Positions 1 to 4,947 of a stretch of 8,649 nt of DNA are shown here, piece after piece. Every line of letters begins with the position of its first letter. Within the stretch, counting starts at the first letter, position 1. Under the pieces are notes generated by a model that was not told the origin of the DNA, did no database searches, and saw nothing but the letters and a program-made list of their open reading frames with translations. The DNA is from JAWLCG01 sp041687295 (GTDB lineage: Bacteria; Planctomycetota; Phycisphaerae; SM23-33; FEN-1343). The stretch is from the NCBI GenBank assembly GCA_041687295.1, contig JAWLCG010000218.1, positions 1 to 8,649 on the forward strand, written 5' to 3'. Made by a program: the position numbers and the translations under genes.

Positions 1-33
1 GGCGGCAGTGCCGTAGCGTGGCGCACTGCCGCC
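1..33. repeat. Inverted repeat (11-bp stem) at window start
   Basis: GGCGGCAGTGC at 1-11 is perfectly complementary to GCACTGCCGCC at 23-33, with an 11-base loop. It runs directly into the first GCCCC-TTC-GGGGC unit. There is no T-run, so it does not look like an intrinsic terminator. It probably belongs to the intergenic repeat cluster of 1-140 and may continue to the left of the window. Confidence 0.6.
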
Positions 34-138
34 CCTTCGGGGCTCAAATTCTAACATACGCTTAACCGGGGGCTTACGCCCCCGGCTAAAGACTGCCGCC
101 CCTTCGGGGCTCCGATCCGGCGCCCCTTCGGGGCTCAA
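25..138. repeat. Cluster of three short palindromic direct repeats
   Basis: The unit GCCCC-TTC-GGGGC occurs at 31-43, 98-110 and 122-134. Positions 25-45 and 92-112 are identical over 21 bases (ACTGCCGCCCC...GGGGCTC). Positions 30-47 and 121-138 are identical over 18 bases. A variant, GCCCC-TGAC-GGGGC, lies at 191-204. Each unit is a small hairpin with a 5-bp stem. The irregular spacing and very short units exclude a CRISPR array. This looks like a cluster of dispersed, REP-like palindromic repeats in a gene-free region. Confidence 0.75.
62..89. repeat. GC-rich hairpin between repeat copies
   Basis: CCGGGGGC (66-73) pairs with GCCCCCGG (78-85) around the loop TTAC. After one A/C mismatch (65 and 86) the pairing resumes as TTA (62-64) with TAA (87-89). 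The near-complete symmetry suggests an ancestral longer palindrome that lost one pair through a G-to-A change at 65. No T-run follows, so termination is not indicated. Confidence 0.6.
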
Positions 139-386
139 CACACAATGGGGGCCGCTGTTCCCAGTTCTGCGCCCTGGGCTACACTCGGCCGCCCCTGACG
201 GGGCTACCGGCAGGACCCAGAAGCGAGCCCCAACCCGGTGTGTGTGAATCTCCAGAGAATCGCTGCCTGGGCTTTTGTAGATACAGGATGGCCCTCCGTG
301 GGCCTCTCAATGGGGCCGTTCCCGCCGCGGCCCCGCGCACGCGGCCGTCCGGCAGGCCGGACACCTGGGGGATGGGAAGAAAGGGG

Positions 387-415
387 TTGACGCCGTCGCG
401 GGGCCCGCCTATGCT
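387..415 (+). promoter_or_regulatory. Candidate sigma70-type promoter
   Basis: TTGACG at 387-392 matches the -35 consensus TTGACA at five of six positions. TATGCT at 410-415 matches TATAAT at four of six, and the spacer is the ideal 17 bases. Transcription would start near 422 and run into the operon beginning at 701. It is the best promoter-like pair I found upstream of the gene cluster. In DNA this GC-rich such a match is less likely by chance than usual, but it has not been tested. Confidence 0.5.
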
Positions 416-634
416 CCGATCTTCACGTATCTAAGGGAAGCTGACCGCCCGGCGCGCATGGCCGATGGGAGATGGGCTGCGAGGGCTCGGGCGGGGCTTC
501 GACCAGTCGGCCTTCGCCTGACATGTGGCAGCGGGTTCGTTTTCAGGGGCTCAATGCACCTTGCGCCTGTCTTCATTCAGCGCTCCCCTGCCGCCCGTCC
601 GACGCGATGACGACGCCGACCGTTCTGCACACAG

Positions 635-654
635 GCAGCGGAGGGTTCCGCTGC
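635..654 (+). promoter_or_regulatory. Hairpin in the leader of the first gene
   Basis: GCAGCGGA (635-642) pairs perfectly with TCCGCTGC (647-654) around the loop GGGT, 46 bases before the GTG start at 701. No U-tract follows, so it is not an intrinsic terminator. It may stabilise the mRNA or influence translation, or it may be chance in GC-rich DNA. Confidence 0.3.
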
Positions 655-687
655 TGGAAATACCTGACGGGCAGAGAGCCCCGCGAA

Positions 688-693
688 AAGGAG
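688..693 (+). promoter_or_regulatory. Ribosome binding site deciding a GTG start
   Basis: AAGGAG lies seven bases before the GTG at 701. There is no ATG nearby in this frame, and the protein begins directly with its first zinc ligand (Cys3), so this site fixes the start codon. Confidence 0.75.
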
Positions 694-700
694 TGGTCCA

Positions 701-1096
701 GTGGAGTGCAGGAATCACCCGGGAACTCAAGCGGTCGATCGTTGCGCGGCCTGCGCGGAAACCTTCTGCCCCAGCTGCCTGGTGGACATCCAGGGCCAGA
801 AGTACTGCGGCTCGTGCAAGGTGGTGGCGATGCAGCAGGGCGGCGGCGTGGCCGCGGTGGCCATGGTGCCCTGCGAAGAGGCCAACAGCGCCCTGAAGTA
901 CGCGATCATCGGCATATTCTGCTTCGGCATCATCCTCGAACCCATCGCCATCTCCAAGGCCCTCAAGGCCAAGAAGATGATGGAGCAGAACCCCCAACTG
1001 GCCGGGTCGGGCAAGGCCAACGCCGCCCTGATCATTGCGATTATCGCCCTGGGCCTGTGGGTGCTGGGCATGATCGCCCGCGTCTCGAGCATCTAG
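701..1096 (+). CDS. B-box-like zinc-finger membrane protein, DUF4190-like
   Basis: This 131-residue protein opens with a compact zinc-binding module: C3-x2-H6-x8-C15-x2-C18-x4-C23-x2-C26-x9-C36-x2-C39, a B-box-type spacing that can hold two zinc ions. A short linker leads to two hydrophobic segments (about 64-86 and 106-127) separated by a basic loop rich in Lys, an arrangement like the DUF4190 family. The zinc finger should face the cytoplasm. The GTG start is supported by AAGGAG seven bases upstream. It is the first gene of the ubiquitin-like operon, and its finger is paralogous to the one in the next gene. B-boxes in eukaryotes mediate protein contacts and often accompany RING E3s, so a scaffolding role in the membrane-bound conjugation machinery is an inference. 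The fold class is fairly sure; the function is unknown. Confidence 0.86.
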   Translation: MECRNHPGTQAVDRCAACAETFCPSCLVDIQGQKYCGSCKVVAMQQGGGVAAVAMVPCEEANSALKYAIIGIFCFGIILEPIAISKALKAKKMMEQNPQLAGSGKANAALIIAIIALGLWVLGMIARVSSI

Positions 1097-1143
1097 ACCA
1101 GTTTCCTGTCGGACGTGCGGGTGAACTGGGCCGCCCGATGGAT

Positions 1144-1187
1144 GGCCCAGCCACGATGCCCACGGAAGCATTCCGTGGGCTTGGGCC
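1144..1187. repeat. Palindromic element, copy 1 (second copy at 8131-8176)
   Basis: An inner stem of ten pairs, GCCCACGGAA (1158-1167) with TTCCGTGGGC (1171-1180), closes on a three-base loop. An outer stem, GGCCCA (1144-1149) with TGGGCC (1182-1187), encloses it. The same element lies at 8131-8176, where the innermost stem pair is inverted but still complementary. It fills much of the 191-base gap between the first two operon genes. No U-tract follows, so it could be a structured mRNA spacer or a mobile repeat rather than a terminator. Confidence 0.75.
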
Positions 1188-1287
1188 GGAGGCGCCTTGG
1201 GACCCACAGACGCAATCGGCAAATGGTTTGGACCGCCGATGCCGGCCGGGCCCGCGGGTCCGGGGGCTTCTGTTCAGGGGTAGACCG

Positions 1288-1899
1288 ATGGAAATGCGTT
1301 GTCCGGAATGTCTGTCGGTGCTGTCGTCGCCGAATGGCGAGTCGGCCGTCTGTCCCGGCTGCAAGGAGCACTACCAGGTCCTGTTCCCCCTGACGGGGGC
1401 CCAGCAGCAAGGAGCATCCTCCATGAGCACGCCTCCGCCATTGCCCCACGCGCCGCCGGCCGAGCTGGTCGGGCGGATGTGCCAGAACCATCCCCAGATG
1501 CCCGCCGCCCACCTGTGCCAGGGCTGCGGGGCGGCCGTGTGCATCACGTGCGACTTCGCCCTGCCCGGCGGGGTGCACCTGTGCCCGAACTGCGCGGTGA
1601 CGCCGCGCGGCGGGCTCACCGGCAAGCGCAAGGGCCTGCTGGTCTGGGCGCTGCTGCTGGCGGTGGTCACGACGGTGGGGCTGGGGCTGGTGTTCAGCAT
1701 GCCGATGGACGAGGAAGCGGCCGGGGCGGTGTTCGTGGGGTTGTTCATCACCGGGGTGATCGGCGGGGCCCTGGGCATCTCGTGCTTTGAGCGGCGGATG
1801 GGCAACCCGCCCATCGTGTGGGTGGCGGGCATCTGGAACATCGTCCTGCTGGCGGTGCTGGTGCTGCTGGTGATCGTGGGCAACCTGATGGAGGCATAG
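1288..1899 (+). CDS. Zinc-ribbon plus B-box membrane protein
   Basis: The 203-residue product has an N-terminal zinc ribbon (C5, C8, C22, C25), a Pro/Gln/Ser-rich linker, then a B-box-like finger: C65-x2-H68-x8-C77-x2-C80-x4-C85-x2-C88-x10-C99-x2-C102. Three hydrophobic segments follow at about 116-137, 146-167 and 178-198. The finger has almost the same spacing as that of the preceding gene, so the two are probably paralogues with different membrane parts. I chose the ATG at 1288 because AGGGG lies seven bases upstream and the zinc ribbon is well formed; the frame stays open far upstream but there it overlaps the preceding gene. A second in-frame ATG at 1423 has an even better site (AAGGAG, eight bases) and would give a 158-residue form without the ribbon. 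It ends two bases before the next start, so translation is probably coupled. Function is unknown; a membrane scaffold or E3 accessory is an inference. Confidence 0.83.
   Translation: MEMRCPECLSVLSSPNGESAVCPGCKEHYQVLFPLTGAQQQGASSMSTPPPLPHAPPAELVGRMCQNHPQMPAAHLCQGCGAAVCITCDFALPGGVHLCPNCAVTPRGGLTGKRKGLLVWALLLAVVTTVGLGLVFSMPMDEEAAGAVFVGLFITGVIGGALGISCFERRMGNPPIVWVAGIWNIVLLAVLVLLVIVGNLMEA
1409..1425 (+). promoter_or_regulatory. Possible internal translation start in the zinc-ribbon/B-box gene
   Basis: AAGGAG at 1409-1414 precedes an in-frame ATG at 1423 by eight bases. This is a stronger site than the one for the ATG at 1288. Initiation here would give a 158-residue protein beginning just before the B-box finger and lacking the N-terminal zinc ribbon. 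It is either an alternative start or a chance match. Confidence 0.4.
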
Positions 1900-1901
1900 C
1901 C

Positions 1902-2192
1902 ATGGCACTGCGGATCCGCGACCGGGGTTTCCTGACCCAGCGCATCCTGACGGTCAAGCCGCGCGGCGTGGTGTGTTCGGAGGCGGCGGCCTTCACCGAC
2001 CGCAAGGAATTCGCCTTCGAGGACATCGAGTGCGTGCTGCTGTCGGCGGCGAATCGGCTGTCGGTGCAGGCGGGGGGGAAGGTCTTCTCCCTGCGCGTTC
2101 GGCCGGACAAACAGGCCCACCAGGAGGTCATCCGCGCCCTGCTGGAGGCCGTGTGCCAGGCCCGGGGTATCGCCGTGGGCAGCCCGGCCTGA
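1902..2192 (+). CDS. Small PH-like-fold protein of unknown function
   Basis: This 96-residue soluble protein has no membrane segment or signal peptide. Alternating hydrophobic residues suggest a run of beta strands (about 12-66, including FAFEDIECVLL and RLSVQ-KVFSLRV). A single helix follows at about 72-88. Seven-strand-plus-helix proteins of this kind resemble bacterial PH-like domains, but I recognise no signature and call the fold by pattern only. The ATG at 1902 is two bases after the previous stop and has GGAGG seven bases upstream, so it is a solid start. It sits 29 bases before the ubiquitin-like gene. As a soluble protein between membrane zinc-finger proteins and the Ubl, it may be an adaptor; this is inference. 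Confidence 0.75.
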   Translation: MALRIRDRGFLTQRILTVKPRGVVCSEAAAFTDRKEFAFEDIECVLLSAANRLSVQAGGKVFSLRVRPDKQAHQEVIRALLEAVCQARGIAVGSPA

Positions 2193-2221
2193 GCGGCGGG
2201 CGTTGGGATCGGAGGTAAGCA

Positions 2222-2491
2222 ATGGCGACGATTACGATGCGGGTCTGGGACGTCACCGGCAGCCGATGCCAGATGGTCGAGGCCCCCGACGACGTGCCGA
2301 TCGGGCGGCTGCTGGTAGTGCTGGCCGAGCGGATGAACCTGCCGCTCAACAGCCCCGACGGGCAGATCATGAGCTACAAGCTCCACCACCGCCGCACCGG
2401 CCGACAGCTGCTCGAGAGCCAGTCGCTCGCCGAGGCGACCGTCATCGACCACGACGAGCTGCGCCTGCAGCCGGAGATCACCGCCGGCTGA
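2222..2491 (+). CDS. Ubiquitin-like modifier, YukD/EsaB-type
   Basis: The 89-residue product has the ubiquitin-like beta-grasp pattern: strand 1 at about 3-9, strand 2 at 15-20, a central helix after PIGRL (27-38), then strands around YKLHH (52-56) and LRLQP (80-84). The motifs TGRQL (59-63) and SLAEA (68-72) before the last strand are typical of YukD-type ubiquitin-like proteins. The chain ends at Ala88-Gly89, so it has a terminal glycine but not the Gly-Gly of ubiquitin, and no tail needing removal. With an E1, E2, RING and JAMM protease in the same operon it is almost certainly the modifier that is activated and conjugated. GGAGGT lies five bases before the ATG, one of the strongest sites here, which fits a protein needed in excess. 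YukD proteins also occur in type VII secretion, but no secretion gene is present. Confidence 0.91.
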   Translation: MATITMRVWDVTGSRCQMVEAPDDVPIGRLLVVLAERMNLPLNSPDGQIMSYKLHHRRTGRQLLESQSLAEATVIDHDELRLQPEITAG

Positions 2492-2512
2492 CGCGCCGGC
2501 CGGAAGGGGCCC

Positions 2513-3688
2513 ATGGCCGAGCCGACCACACCCGCCGAGCCGCTGAGCCTGCGCGAGGGGCGCTTCGCGCGCTTCGAGGCCATCGAGTGGTGGCGACAGG
2601 CCCGCCTGGCCGAGGCCCGCGTGCTGGTCATCGGCGCCGGCGCCCTGGGCAACGAGGTGATCAAGAACCTCGCCCTGCTGGGCGTCGGCCAGCTGCTCAT
2701 CGCCGACCTCGACGTGGTCGAGCCGAGCAACCTGTGCCGCTCGGTGCTGTTCGCCCCCGGCGACGAGGGGGCCCCCAAGGCCCACGTGGCCGCCCGGGCC
2801 GCCAGGCGGCTCTGGCCGGAGCTGCGGGCGACGGCCCTGGCGGGCAACGTGCTGAGCGAGCTGGGGCTGGGGGCGTTCCGCTGGGCCGACGTCGTCGTCG
2901 GCGCCCTGGACAACCGCGAGGCCCGCGTCTTCGTCAACAGCGCCTGCGCCCAGACGGGTCGGCCCTGGGTGGACGGGGGCATCGACGTGTTCACGGGCAT
3001 CGTCCGCGGCTTCGCCCCGCCGGCGACGGCCTGCTACGAGTGCACCATGGGCCAGGCCGACTGGGACCTGCTGGCCAAGCGGCGCAGCTGCTCGCTGATC
3101 GCCCGGCGGGCCCTGCGCGAGGGCGGCACGCCGACCACGCCGATCACCGCCTCGGTCATCGGCGCCATCCAGGTGCAGGAGGTGCTCAAGCAGCTGCACG
3201 GCCTGGACTGGCTGGCCGGGCGGGGCTACGTCTACGAGGGGCGGATGCATAACTCCTATCCCGTGGAGTACCCCGTCTCGCCGGAGTGCCCCTGGCACGA
3301 GCAGCCCCCGCCCATCGAGGCGTGCCCGCAGTTCAGTAGCGAGACGCCCCTGCGGCGGCTGTGGGACTGGGCGGCCGAGCGGCTGGGCCCGCTGGACGCG
3401 CTGGACCTGTCGCGCGAGCTGGTGGAGTCGCTGGAGTGTGCCGCCTGTGGCCGATGCGAGCGGGTGCTCGTGCCGATCGACCGCCTCGAGCCCGAGCAGG
3501 CCCTGTGCCCGTGCGGCGCCGAGCGCGGGCCGCGATTCGTGCACAGCCTGCGGGGCGATTCGGAGCTTCTGGACCTCTCGGCCGGCGAGTTGGGCCTGCC
3601 GATGTGGGACGTCCTCTGGGCCCGCAGCCGATCGGCCATGCTGGGCATCGAACTGACCGCCGACCAGTCGGCCGTGCTGAACGGGTAG
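2513..3688 (+). CDS. E1-like ThiF/MoeB-family ubiquitin-like activating enzyme
   Basis: The 391-residue product has a Rossmann adenylation domain with the nucleotide loop GAGALG (41-46). It also has the acidic pair D65/D67, N73 and R76 in the segment following DLDVVEPSN, K89, and D133-N134. A zinc pair C174-x2-C177 is probably completed by C259 and H262. Cys193, in the segment before PTTPITAS, is the best candidate for the thioester cysteine that receives the modifier. A C-terminal extension (about 280-391) carries a further set, C309, C312, C332 and C334, possibly another zinc ribbon. This makes the protein about 140 residues longer than MoeB or ThiF. It lies 21 bases after the Ubl gene with GGAAGG five bases before the ATG. 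It should adenylate the Ubl C-terminal glycine with ATP and hand it to the E2. MoeB/ThiF roles in cofactor synthesis are unlikely given the neighbours. Confidence 0.94.
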   Translation: MAEPTTPAEPLSLREGRFARFEAIEWWRQARLAEARVLVIGAGALGNEVIKNLALLGVGQLLIADLDVVEPSNLCRSVLFAPGDEGAPKAHVAARAARRLWPELRATALAGNVLSELGLGAFRWADVVVGALDNREARVFVNSACAQTGRPWVDGGIDVFTGIVRGFAPPATACYECTMGQADWDLLAKRRSCSLIARRALREGGTPTTPITASVIGAIQVQEVLKQLHGLDWLAGRGYVYEGRMHNSYPVEYPVSPECPWHEQPPPIEACPQFSSETPLRRLWDWAAERLGPLDALDLSRELVESLECAACGRCERVLVPIDRLEPEQALCPCGAERGPRFVHSLRGDSELLDLSAGELGLPMWDVLWARSRSAMLGIELTADQSAVLNG

Positions 3689-3722
3689 GGCATCTGCCCT
3701 TTGTGCGTGCGGGCGGCCGGCT

Positions 3723-3844
3723 CTGGGTGCCCCGGGCAAGCCGCAGGCTCGCCCGGCCGGGGCGGCGTCGGGCCGCCTGGCTGGACCGCCTCCGCCCTCG
3801 ACCGGGCGAGCGGTGCTGACGCCCCGCTTGCCCGGGGCACCCAG
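3723..3844. repeat. 122-base nested palindrome between E1 and JAMM genes
   Basis: CTGGGTGCCCCGGGCAAGC at 3723-3741 is perfectly complementary to GCTTGCCCGGGGCACCCAG at 3826-3844. Inside, GCTCGCCCGG (3747-3756) pairs with CCGGGCGAGC (3802-3811). The whole element could fold into a long double-stem structure. It fills most of the 206-base gap between two genes that belong functionally together. It encodes no protein with a start site and carries no transposase, so it resembles a small non-autonomous or REP-type element. It may also attenuate or stabilise the mRNA. Confidence 0.75.
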
Positions 3845-3880
3845 TCACACGGTCGATCGGCAATGGGTCCAGGGCGGGCA

Positions 3881-3886
3881 AAGGAG
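3881..3886 (+). promoter_or_regulatory. Ribosome binding site deciding a GTG start
   Basis: AAGGAG lies eight bases before the GTG at 3895 and just downstream of the large palindrome. It fixes the start of the JAMM protease, whose first residues (MAKKDKTK) form a basic N-terminus. Confidence 0.75.
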
Positions 3887-3894
3887 AGCGACGC

Positions 3895-4947
3895 GTGGCG
3901 AAGAAGGATAAGACAAAGCGCGACCCGGCCCCGGCTGACGCGGCCGCGGTGAAGGCGACCGGCTGGTCGGAGGACCGCGCGCGGACGGCCTGGCGGGAAT
4001 TCCCCGTGCCAGGGGCGGCCGAGCGGCTCCGCGTGCACTTCGCGGCCGAGGCCTACGCCGAGCTGATCTGCCACGCCAAGGAGGACCTGGCGTCGGAGGT
4101 CTGCGGCGTGCTGGCCGGCGAGCTGTGCGAGGACTCGGCCGGCCTGTGGGTGGCGGTGCGGGCGGTGGTCCGCGGCACGAGCACCCAGGCCGGCGCCAGC
4201 CACGTCACCTACACGCAGGAGACCTGGAACCAGATCCACGAGACGATGGAGCGGGAGCACCCCAAGCTGCACATCGTGGGCTGGTACCACTCGCACCCGG
4301 GCTTCGGGGTGGCGTTCTCGGACATGGACCTGTTCATCCACCAGAACTTCTTCGCCGGGCGGGGGCAGGTGGCCTTCGTGACCGACCCGCTGGGCGGCGA
4401 GGAGGCGATCTGCGTGACGGGCCGATCCGGCACCGAGCACCTCGAGCGGTTCTGGGTGGACCGGCGAGAGCGAAGGCTGGCGAGTCCCGCCGAGAGGCCC
4501 GAGGCCTCCGGCGCACCCGCCCGGGCCGACGCGCCCGACCGCGCCCTGGCGGCCGTCGAGGACCGCCTGAGCCAGGCCCTGGTGGCCATTGAGGACCTGC
4601 GAGCAAGCTACCATCGGTTCCTGGCGGCGGTGGGGGTGCTGGTGGCGGTGGGGGTGGCAATGTGGATCGGCGACATGATTTACACCCGCTTGGCCGCGCC
4701 GGCCCGGCCGCCGGAGGTGCAGGCCTTCGCGCCGGGCCCGGTGAAGATCAACGGGCGGTGGCGCTACGTGGGCGCCCAGCTCACGGTGGTGCCGCTGGAC
4801 CCGAAGCTCGAGCAGCGGCTGCTCGGGGCCGAGCTGGAGGCCCTGGCGGCCGCCCTGGCCGAGCAGGCCGCCGCCGAGGCCGCCGCCGAGGCCGCCGCGA
4901 CCGAGCCCGCCGCCACGCAACCCGCCGCCCAGGAGGCTCAGCCATGA
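3895..4947 (+). CDS. JAMM (JAB1/MPN+) metalloprotease with membrane anchor
   Basis: This 350-residue protein carries an intact JAMM zinc site: Glu68 in SEVCGVLAG, then His132, His134, Ser142 and Asp145 in the H-x-H-x7-S-x2-D arrangement (GWYHSHPGFG...FSDMD). The catalytic domain spans about 45-190. A predicted coiled helix (215-238) leads to one transmembrane segment (about 242-263). Beyond it are the motif GPVKINGRWRY (281-291) and an Ala/Glu-rich tail (305-350), probably extracytoplasmic. The catalytic domain should face the cytoplasm and remove the Ubl from targets, like eukaryotic Rpn11/AMSH-type isopeptidases. The Ubl has no tail, so maturation is not needed. The GTG start is set by AAGGAG eight bases upstream. 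The gene overlaps the FHA gene by four bases (ATGA). The membrane anchor is not part of typical soluble JAB proteins. Catalytic assignment is firm; the substrate is inferred. Confidence 0.94.
   Translation: MAKKDKTKRDPAPADAAAVKATGWSEDRARTAWREFPVPGAAERLRVHFAAEAYAELICHAKEDLASEVCGVLAGELCEDSAGLWVAVRAVVRGTSTQAGASHVTYTQETWNQIHETMEREHPKLHIVGWYHSHPGFGVAFSDMDLFIHQNFFAGRGQVAFVTDPLGGEEAICVTGRSGTEHLERFWVDRRERRLASPAERPEASGAPARADAPDRALAAVEDRLSQALVAIEDLRASYHRFLAAVGVLVAVGVAMWIGDMIYTRLAAPARPPEVQAFAPGPVKINGRWRYVGAQLTVVPLDPKLEQRLLGAELEALAAALAEQAAAEAAAEAAATEPAATQPAAQEAQP

Larger units (their letters stand above)
139..686. other. Gene-free leader region upstream of the operon
   Basis: No reading frame here has both a credible ribosome binding site and a recognisable protein. 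Open stretches in several frames are the expected by-product of high GC content. The region holds the promoter-like pair at 387-415, a variant palindrome at 191-204, a short stem at 347-362 (GTCCGG/CCGGAC) and an 8-bp hairpin at 635-654. If the promoter is used, the first gene would have a leader of roughly 280 bases. I see no known riboswitch or tRNA in it. Confidence 0.5.

Noticed and set aside
25..138. CRISPR array in the repeat cluster
   Set aside because: The units are only 13-21 bases, irregularly spaced, and separated by non-uniform sequence, with no cas gene.
295..303. Third copy of the GCCCACGGA/TCCGTGGGC element
   Set aside because: Only the right arm TCCGTGGGC is present; no matching left arm lies nearby, so a chance match is the simpler explanation.
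635..654. Intrinsic terminator upstream of the first gene
   Set aside because: The hairpin is good but is followed by CTGGAAATACC, with no T-run.
472..1287. Long upstream extension of the zinc-ribbon/B-box gene in the same open frame
   Set aside because: The extension overlaps the first B-box gene in another frame, its translation is low-complexity with no recognisable pattern, and good starts exist at 1288 and 1423.
1748..3739. 663-codon open frame on the - strand
   Set aside because: It lies opposite the PH-like, Ubl and E1 genes. Its product is a His/Arg/Gly/Pro-rich shadow typical of high-GC DNA.
2513..4947. Thiamine, molybdopterin or cysteine sulfur-transfer pathway (ThiF/MoeB plus JAB)
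   Set aside because: No ThiS/MoaD partner or biosynthetic enzyme is present; the Ubl is YukD-like and an active E2 with a RING protein accompanies it.
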